Assembly (NCBI GenBank): GCA_963921195.1
Contig: OY992537.1
Coordinates: 18,501,125-18,565,124 of the forward strand
Direction: 5' to 3'
Origin: Pegoplata infirma
Lineage: Eukaryota; Arthropoda; Insecta; Diptera; Anthomyiidae
Length of the DNA stretch: 64,000 nt
Shown: one piece after another, positions 56,350 through 64,000 of the stretch
Layout of the letters: each line of letters begins with the position of its first letter
Numbering within the stretch: position 1 is the first letter of the stretch
Program-made: the position numbers and the translations under genes
Notes under the pieces: generated by a model
What the model saw: only the letters and a program-made list of their open reading frames with translations
Told to the model about the DNA's origin: nothing
Databases searched by the model: none

Positions 56350-57400
56350 AACAAACAAGTAAAAAAGTTAAATTCGGCCTTGCCGAATGTAATGATACCC
56401 TCCACAATTTCAAAAAGATTATTGCAAAATACTTTATTTAAAAGGAAATTACTTTTGAAATAAAAAAATTTTTGAAAAAAAAATTTCCGCGAAAAAAAAA
56501 TTTAAAAATTTTTTTTTTATTTTTTTGTCAAAAAATATGTTCGTACTTGTTTAAATACCATTTGGTGTTCAATTATCTTCACATATGTCAACCAGCAGCC
56601 GAATTAAAGCATTTTGTGTTTTTAGGTTATGTTGAATGTACTAAAATTTTTGAGGTGTCCTTACATTCTTGTACATAACTTTTGAACCGCTGAACCGATA
56701 TCGCTCAAATGCAATACCAAACTTCTCGGGAGAACTTCCAACAAATATGTTAAGTTTCAGTCATCTCTGTGGAATATTTTGGCAGTGATTACCCTTTCCA
56801 CAGACAGACAGACGGACATCGATCTTAAAATCGATCGGGGATCATGAATATATATTCTTTATGGGGTCCCAGACCGATATTTCGATGAGTTATAAACGGA
56901 ATGACACCCTCCGATCTTCATGAAATTAAAATATGTTGTTATACATTTTTAGGGGTCGATTTGTATGGGCGAAAATTGACCTTTTTCAGTTTTTTACGAT
57001 TTACGCCTTTTAAACAAAATTAATATAGGCATGAGTGGTATCAGATTAAAGGTATTAAAAATACCTATCTCGTGGTGCTAACAACGGGCCAAAGAAAATT
57101 ATATTTTTCGACTTATTAACAAAAATGTCCTAAAATGATAGTATTTTACTCATTTTGACGACAAGTTGAGCATGTTTGGACACGTTCTTAGCACTCGTAA
57201 ATAGGTTTTCCAAAGACCTTTCATTTGGTATGTAACATGACTAGGTTTCTTTGCAAAATATATGAGATAAACGAAAAAAAACTGAAAAATGGCCTCGTCT
57301 TCCCCTCCTTTTTACTCCCTAAATATGAATTTGGACCGCAAAAAAAAATACGTTTCACTAGGGAGACTTCCCTTTTAAGTTGAGGGTATAAAAAATAAAT
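56350..57400 (+). repeat. GTATAAAA repeat copy interrupted by a PIF-like MITE
   Basis: The copy starts AACAAGTAAAAAAGTTAAATT, then CGGCCTTGCCGAATGTAATG and ATACCCTCCACAATTTC. It continues to AGACAGACGGACATCGATC, ATGGGGTCCCAGACCG and GGAATGAC at 56903. A CAAGGGAAGT-type MITE lacking its left end fills 56904-57376, and the terminal GAGGGTATAAAA follows. Confidence 0.75.
56904..57376. mobile_element. PIF-like MITE (CAAGGGAAGT family), left end missing
   Basis: The interior (CCGATCTTCATGAAAT, AGGGGTCGATTTGTATGGG, GGACACGTTCTTAGCAC, CCTTTCATTTGGTATGTAAC) is collinear with 2752-3332 in reverse. The right end reads CTAGGGAGACTTCCCTT. The first bases of the left terminal repeat are deleted. Confidence 0.75.
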
Positions 57401-57496
57401 AATTCATAGCTAATATTTTTTATAATTAAAATATATGTATAATAATTATATTATTATTATATGTATATCGTGGCTGCGCATTAAAATTAGGTTATG

Positions 57497-57690
57497 TGTT
57501 TTTCAATTTTTTTTTGAAGGGACACGAGAAACCCCTTTTTTGTCCTTTCGCAGTACATTTTTAGAGTCAACTTTTAATGAACATAAAATTTGCAATATTT
57601 GTTAAATATTTGTGAGAAGTGTTTTCATAAAAGTACTGCGAAAGGACTGTTTCTTGTGCCTCTTCAAAAAATTTAAAAAACACAACAACG
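57497..57690. mobile_element. Small hairpin element with GTACTGCGAAAGGAC arms
   Basis: TTTGAAGGGACACGAGAAAC plus GTCCTTTCGCAGTAC at the left is mirrored by GTACTGCGAAAGGAC plus TTTCTTGTGCCTCTTCAAA at the right, around a 65-bp centre. Target duplication not determined. Confidence 0.7.
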
Positions 57691-58121
57691 ATATATGATA
57701 TAGTAAGAACAGCATAAAATACGATTTAACGTACGTTTTAAAATTTCTTCGTTCCCTTTTCTTTTTCTACCTCTTTTGCCGATAAGCTCGAATGCAGTAG
57801 CAGAGAGCAAAGGACATAACTCAGTGTGTAAATTCCTACTTACTAAGCATTAAGATTAATCGCAATATGGGCTATGCCTACAACAATTTTTAACTTTCCT
57901 ACATTTTGTATAAAATCATTAAAAATGTTTGAGAATAAATCAGATTCAATGATTTTATTGAACTTATTTTTTAACTTAAAAAAAAAAAATGTTCGTTTAA
58001 TTGACAGTAATTATTCGATTTATTTCGTAAATCGTCATTTTAAAATTGTTCGAACAAGAGTTTGATTTTGTTTTATCGATTAATTGAATTATTCTTAATC
58101 GGTTGACAACTTTAATAACTG

Positions 58122-59154
58122 CACTGATAGAAAAACGCTTCATATCACTAATGAATGGAATTCATTTATGTTATTTCATTACAACAATGAAATATTTCAT
58201 ATGATGATTGAAATTTCATACATATTGTGCAAGATTTTCATTAATTTTGATTCATTAGATTTCGTAGTTTCATTAAACAATTTCATTAAGTTTTGTTTAC
58301 AAAATTTGCTGTTTTTTGACACCTGTTGTGTCGCGTCTGTTTAGTCTTTTAGTTTACGCGCACAAAAAACAGCTGATGAGAGCATGATTTTTTTTAGAAT
58401 TTTTATAAGAAATTTAAAGTGAAATGTTGTTGATTAATTATAAGTATTTATTAAACTCGCGCTGTTTTTTATAATTTCGTGGTTTTACTTATGTACTAAA
58501 AGTAAATGTTATAGTAAAATTTTGTGTGAGAAAACTGAGTGAAATCTATAGATAAAATAAAAAATATGTGAAAGAGTTTTTTTTAACTTGGTTATTTTGT
58601 TATTTTTTCAGACTTTTTTATGAAATTTGAAATAAAAAGTAAATTATTAATTTTATATTTACTAAATTCGTGCTGTTTTATTTTGCTTCGTGGTTTTACT
58701 AATGTATTACAATTAAAGCTTGGAGTAAAATTTTGTGCGAGAAAACTAAGGGAAAATCATGAAGTGTATTGCACCGGCACGGATAGTGTTTTATTATTTT
58801 GAATTCTTTAAAAAGATCTTTACAATTTCATACATATATTTCATTTTAAAAATAAAAAGCACTTTTTAAATGAAAGTATTTTATTTCAAAAATTAAAAGT
58901 AGGATTTATTCAATGAAAGTATTTCATAAGAATTAAATACTTGTTTCATTAAAGTAATGAAAAATTTCATAAAATACAATTTATATTTTGTATGAACAAT
59001 TTTCATTAATTTAATGAAACTTGTTCTTGCAATTACATTTTATGATACCTATTTCATTAATTCACTGAAACCCTACATAGGTTCCTTTTTAACGTCAGTT
59101 TTCATAACATTAATGTAGATTTTCATTATTGTCATGTACAAATTTCTATCAGTG
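58122..59154. mobile_element. CACTGATAGAAA-ended element with TTTCATTAA arms, TG target
   Basis: The ends CACTGATAGAAA and TTTCTATCAGTG are perfect inverted repeats flanked by TG. The arms (58.13-58.30 and 58.82-59.15 kb) are arrays of TTTCATTAAT/ATGAAA words. The middle contains a direct duplication (GTGGTTTTACTWATGTA at about 58.48 and 58.69 kb) and no recognisable protein. Confidence 0.8.
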
Positions 59155-60145
59155 TGTATGCACTTTTATAGAAATTTTGCTGTTTTCGATTACTTAATAA
59201 TTTTCTACAAAAATATTTTACATTATTCATCGATAACTTAATTTTAAAAATAAATTTGTTTATTGTTCCAACTACCCTCGTATAATTATTAAAAATTAAT
59301 GAAAAACATTCCTCCACTGAAATTTGTTTTTTGATGTAACTTTTCCATAAAAAATATTTTCATCATGCCACAAATATATTTTCTTTCTTTATATCAAATT
59401 ATTAAATTCTTTATGCTAGAGCAAAAAACAACAGTAGCGGCAGGAAAAAAATAAATGTTACAACAGACAAAATGTCCACAAAGATATTCTTTTTTTTATT
59501 ATAAACGGCCGGCAGAAGTTGCAGAATTCTGATTTAAACCCCACCCAGTAGAAAAAGAAATTCAAAACGAATAAAACATTTTTTTTTATAATACATTTTT
59601 TTTATAAGAATTTGTAAAGCGGAAATGCAATTTAATTAAAAAAATACTCTTCTGTTGCCTTAAAAAATACACATACAAATACTTACTGTGATTGCAAAGG
59701 GACACAACTCAAAACACAATGCAGCTGTAAAGGACAGTAAAAAAAGATGATGAAGTTTATACTTTTTTTTTTAATTTTTTGGTTTAAAATCTTTTAGAAA
59801 AAAAAATATAATAATATAAAAAAAGACAAGTGTGTCCCCTAGCACAATAGCAGTCATCACAATAAAAGCGAAAAAGAATCTCAAATATAACTAAGGCCGC
59901 GTTTAAAATGTAAAAAAACTGGTAATAATTTTAGTTATTTTTAAGTATGGTGCTCCTTTGCTGTATTCAAAAGCAACATTAGGGAAATTTTACATGTCTC
60001 GGGCATTTACAGACCTTATATTTATATTAACCATGTAAACCAATATCTTTTTGCAACTAAATTTCCTGTGTAATCTAAACACTATAAACAAAAATCCTCT
60101 TATTACTTTTTTACAAAAGTAAACCCGCTTAAAAACGAATTTACA
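59155..60145. other. No gene seen; AT-rich sequence
   Basis: No paired repeats, exons or RNA genes could be supported. Short A/T tracts only. It may be unique host sequence. Confidence 0.5.
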
Positions 60146-61068
60146 TTAGTGTGGCTCATTAACATATGGAATAAATACCAAATGTAGCGTACATTTTAAT
60201 GTATTTCAAAAATTTTAAGAAAACATCTTTATGATTAATTTACTCCAAAATTTAGAACCCTAAGACGACTGGAAGGGGATGTCAAACTATTTTGTCAATT
60301 GCGGTTAAAAGTTTGGGATATTTCACCGTCCGACAAAAATTAAAAAAAGTCGTTAAACACAAACTGGAGTAAAATTGCATTTACAGTTTTTCATTTCGTG
60401 ATCCTGTTTCCTTTTAAAAGGACTTCAAAGTTTTAAAGGATTACATTTTATATAATATTTTCTTAATATTTATACTTGTCCTAGGATGACACTAGTGATA
60501 GCAAATGAGAGAGGAGGATATCCCATAATTTTCCTATTTTATTATTTTTGCACATCAGGAAAAAGGAGGTAAGTTACAACCTTTCAAATCTTTATCCATC
60601 AATATCATTAAAAATTTTCAACAAAATATTTTAATAAAGTTTTTGAAGAACATTATTCACATCCTTTTATCGTAATATGGCAAAATAAAAAAATTAAAAT
60701 TGGAGAGATCCTCCTCTTTCATTTGCCATCACCAGTGGCATCCTAGGAAAAATACAAATGTTTCAGAAATTTATTACAAAATGTATCCTTTAAAATTTTG
60801 AAGTCCTTTTAAAAGGAAACAGAATCACGAAATGAAAAACTGTAAATGCAGTTTTACTCCATTTGATCTCTACTTTCAGATGTTTATCATCCGGTTCATT
60901 TTTAATATTGACTTCGGACAGTGTTTTCAGAGTTTGCAAACACAAATGAACAATTAGCAGTCCCTTTCAAGCATCGTAGGGTGCTAAAATTATTTGTTAC
61001 CATGTCATCTTTAATATTTTTTAGTACGTCGATCTGTATTGAAAAAAATTACATCTGTGCCACCCTAA
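60146..61068. mobile_element. TTAGKGTGGC-ended element with ~6-bp flanking repeat
   Basis: TTAGTGTGGC and GCCACCCTAA are the ends, flanked by TTTACA and TGTACA (one mismatch). The subterminal arms pair (AGAACCCTAAGACGACTGGA and TTTCAAGCATCGTAGGGTGC) and match those of 34090-34825. A Harbinger-like MITE is nested at 60324-60923. Confidence 0.8.
60324..60923. mobile_element. 600-bp Harbinger-like MITE, CACCGTCCGACA ends
   Basis: The left end CACCGTCCGACA and the right end TTCGGACAGTG are inverted with mutations and flanked by TTT. Arms of about 150 bp (TTACAGTTTTTCATTTCGTG, CTTTTAAAAGGACTTCAAAG) pair with the complementary right arm. It is the longer relative of 16090-16269. Confidence 0.8.
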
Positions 61069-61074
61069 TGTACA

Positions 61075-61569
61075 TTATGTGATTTTTTACAAATAATTTC
61101 TTTTGTACTCACTCACAATCACCAACGTTTCGATTCGAAATAATGAAATTAAAATTATACGCATTCTGTATTTTTTTTTTTTTTTCAATTATTGTCATAC
61201 CTTATAAAAGGACCCAAAGCTTTTATTAAAAAAATCTCTTGCATTTATGTTTTCTACTTTTATTTAACAATAGTGTACAGAATTATCATTGCCAGCCCTT
61301 ATGTCTTGAGGCTTAACAAAAATATATTTTCTGAAGAAAAAATTCATTATTTTCATTGAAAACATAGAATAAACATAAGGCACATCATAAGTCATGCACT
61401 AATGAAATATATTTCAATACATACAAATATCTGTCAAACAAGATGGAAATGGTCAATATCAAGTCAACTCAAAGATGTTGGAGAGCTCGCTAAAGAGCTC
61501 ATAATTATATGATCTCTTTGGTTTCAGATATAATACCAGATATAATACCAAAGTTTCATTTCCGATTCC
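61075..61569. other. No gene seen
   Basis: AT-rich stretch with a small GAGAGCTCGCTAAAGAGCTC palindrome-like motif at about 61480 and a tandem CAGATATAATAC duplication at about 61528-61551. No element ends found. Confidence 0.5.
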
Positions 61570-63015
61570 AGAGATTGTTGACTGACTGACTGATGACTGA
61601 CTAATGACTGACTGATGACTGACTGATGACTGACTGATGACTGACTGATGACTGACTGATGACTGACTGATGACTGACTGACTGACTGACTGACTGACTG
61701 ACTAACTGACTGACTGACTGACTGACTGACTGACTGACTGACTGACTGACTGACTGACTGACTGACTGACTGACTAATGACTGACTGACTGACTGACTAA
61801 TGACTGATTGATGACTGACTGATGACTGACTGATGACTGACTGATGACTGACTGATGACTGACTGATGACTGACTGATGACTGACTGATGACTGACTGAT
61901 GACTGACTGATGACTGACTGATGACTCACTGACTGATGACTGACTGACTGACTGATGACTGACTGATGACTAACTGATGACTGACTGATGACTGACTGAC
62001 TGATGACTGACTGATGACTGACTGATGACTGACTGATGACTGACTGATGACTGACTGATGACTGACTGATGACTGACTGATGACTGACTGATGACTGACT
62101 GATGACTGACTGATGACTGACTGATGACTGACTGATGACTGACTGATGACTGACTGATGACTGACTGATGACTGACTGATGACTGACTGATGACTGACTG
62201 ATGACTGACTGATGACTGACTGATGACTGACTGATGACTGACTGATGACTGACTGATGACTGACTGATGACTGACTGATGACTGACTGATGACTGACTGA
62301 TGACTGACTGATGACTGACTGATGACTGACTGATGACTGACTGATGACTGACTGATGACTGACTGATGACTGACTGATGACTGACTGATGACTGACTGAT
62401 GACTGACTGATGACTGACTGATGACTGACTGATGACTGACTGATGACTGACTGATGACTGACTGATGACTGACTGATGACTGACTGATGACTGACTGATG
62501 ACTGACTGATGACTGACTGATGACTGACTGATGACTGACTGATGACTGACTGATGACTGACTGATGACTGACTGATGACTGACTGATGACTGACTGATGA
62601 CTGACTGATGACTGACTGATGACTGACTGATGACTGACTGATGACTGACTGATGACTGACTGATGACTGACTGATGACTGACTGATGACTGACTGATGAC
62701 TGACTGATGACTGACTGATGACTGACTGATGACTGACTGATGACTGACTGATGACTGACTGATGACTGACTGATGACTGACTGATGACTGACTGATGACT
62801 GACTGATGACTGACTGATGACTGACTGATGACTGACTGATGACTGACTGATGACTGACTGATGACTGACTGATGACTGACTGATGACTGACTGATGACTG
62901 ACTGATGACTGACTGATGACTGACTGATGACTGACTGATGACTGACTGATGACTGACTGATGACTGACTGATGACTGACTGATGACTTACTGATGACTTA
63001 CTGATGACTGTTCAA
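61570..63015 (+). repeat. 11-bp minisatellite (GACTGACTGAT)n, about 1.4 kb
   Basis: The unit GACTGACTGAT repeats over 100 times with almost no variation from about 61.98 to 62.99 kb. A pure (GACT)n stretch lies at about 61667-61780, and scattered variants (GACTAACTGAT, GACTCACTGA, GACTTACTGA) sit near the edges. It is not coding. Confidence 0.97.
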
Positions 63016-63084
63016 ATGACTGAATTTTGGGATCTAGCTTGAGAAACATATTGACGAAAAAGCTTTTGAAAAAGTTGCTACATA

Positions 63085-63485
63085 CCAAAAAAACCTTGCC
63101 AAATTACTAGAAAAAGTCTCGTAATCCTATTTTACCAATATTTGACAGTTTTCTTTGTTTTTTAACAAAAATTTTTTTATCAAAATTTAATTTTTTTTTG
63201 TAATTTTACAATTTTTTTTTTGTAGTATTACAATTGTTTTTGTAATTTTACAAATTTTCAAAATTTTTTTACAAACAAATTTTAGTAAATTCACGAGCTT
63301 TTTTCGAAAGTTTTATTGCGCTAAAAAAGTTGTAAATTTATAATTTTATTGGTAAAAATCTTGTAAAATTACTAAAAAGCTCGTAATTTTTCTAGGAATT
63401 CTCGTAAAATAGGAGGTAGCAAGTTTTATCGCTTTAAAAAAATTTGCAGATTTACAATTTTATTGGTAAAAAGCTTGTAAAATTA
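63085..63485. mobile_element. TTGTAAAATTAC-word MITE fragment
   Basis: CAAAAAAACCTTGCCAAATTAC at the left, repeated TTGTAATTTTACAA and AAGCTTGTAAAATTA words, and GGAATTCTCGTAAAATAGGA match the 42483 and 50440 copies. The right CACTC-type end is missing. Confidence 0.6.
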
Positions 63486-63769
63486 ACTTACAGAAAAAAT
63501 TAAATAAAATTACTGACAAAATTGTCGCCATTAGGCACGTCTCCGAAACAGAAAATGCAAATTCCTTCATTTGTGTCTGCAATTCCAGATCATGTTGGTA
63601 ACCTTTGCGAAATAATGTAAGAGACAAAAAAGTTGAAAGAAAGTATGAGGTGAGGTTGAGATTGCTAGAAATAGAATTGTAGTGTTGGAAACTGTCAAAA
63701 TTTATTCTGTAGAAACTATAAATATTCACATATATAAAAAACAGTTTTCATTAACAAGACAAACCGACA

Positions 63770-63900
63770 TTTAAAATCCTACTGAAGATGACACTAACTG
63801 GGGTGTTTGAAACCGGTATAGGAAATACCATAAATGTCTATAATTTTTAGAAATTCAATTTTTCTTCTGCATTTTTTCAACTTGAACCCTTATAAAATTA
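63770..63900 (+). repeat. Segment shared with the 4484-5496 hAT-type element
   Basis: AATCCTACTGAAGATGACAC, GTTTGAAACCGG, AATGTCTATAATTTTTAGAA and TTTTTCAACTTGAACC follow in the same order as 5140-5250. It is a dispersed piece without visible ends. Confidence 0.6.
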
Positions 63901-63922
63901 AAAACTCAATTTTGGGAATCTA

Positions 63923-64000
63923 CACTCAAAAAAATACGTTAGTAGACTTACTAATTTTTTTTGCTAACGCTAGTTAGCTAACTTTTAGCAAATTTTTAGT
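63923..64000 (+). mobile_element. Start of a CACTCAAAAAAATACGTTAG MITE, cut by the window edge
   Basis: CACTCAAAAAAATACGTTAG followed by TTTGCTAACGCTAGTTAGCT is nearly identical to 47031-47110, preceded by TA. The element continues beyond the window. Confidence 0.85.

Overview
The window is a transposon graveyard from an AT-rich insect genome, most likely a higher fly (Diptera, Brachycera). The evidence is the pair of LINE families (Jockey/CR1-like, and one with RT, RNase H and CCHC), Tc1/mariner, hAT, PIF/Harbinger-like and Transib remnants, and a repeated GACGGACGGACAT / GGGTATAAAA module that I know from Drosophila-type intergenic DNA. No bacterial, viral or organellar genes are visible. 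Nearly every long reading frame is a decayed transposon frame or a low-complexity artefact.

Layout. 0-7 kb: small hairpin and inverted-repeat elements, a PIF-like MITE, a CACTC MITE and a hAT MITE. 7.1-11.7 kb: a decayed Jockey/CR1-type LINE broken by a TA-target MITE and by a 1.9-kb hAT-like element. 13.1-16.3 kb: two head-to-head mariner-like transposase scraps, a hAT element, a tRNA-like segment and a Harbinger-like MITE. 17.3-25.5 kb: a 5'-truncated LINE with a recognisable target-site duplication. It holds a foldback element and a 4.4-kb long-TIR element, and the latter holds a hAT element and a MITE. 26.7-33.0 kb: a 6.2-kb element with CACTS-A8 ends that encloses an apparently intact spliced gene. 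33-37.3 kb: an interspersed repeat, then a 2.2-kb satellite of 35-bp units. 38-41.7 kb: two foldback elements. 42.5-50.2 kb: MITEs and a Transib transposon nested in a PIF-like MITE and itself carrying further MITEs. 51.8-56.2 kb: a TATCGATA-rich degenerate satellite. 56-64 kb: more MITEs and a 1.4-kb 11-bp minisatellite.

Most interesting points. (1) A minus-strand gene of 189 codons has two coding exons with good splice sites, a 5' noncoding exon ending in a consensus donor, and an Inr plus a correctly spaced DPE-like motif. It sits inside a large element whose termini match those of a MITE elsewhere in the window, so it may be the coding product or cargo of an undescribed autonomous transposon. 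(2) A Transib remnant has CACAGTG ends, identical to the RAG recombination-signal heptamer, a 5-bp target duplication and RAG1-like C-terminal transposase exons. (3) Several MITE families can be given precise ends and target-duplication lengths from this one window (TA, 2-bp non-TA, TG, 3-bp, 6-bp, 8-bp). For three insertions the pre-insertion site can be rebuilt from a reading frame or a sister repeat arm.

Target-site duplications, ends and reading frames were read by eye. Family names rest on motif recognition, with no database search.
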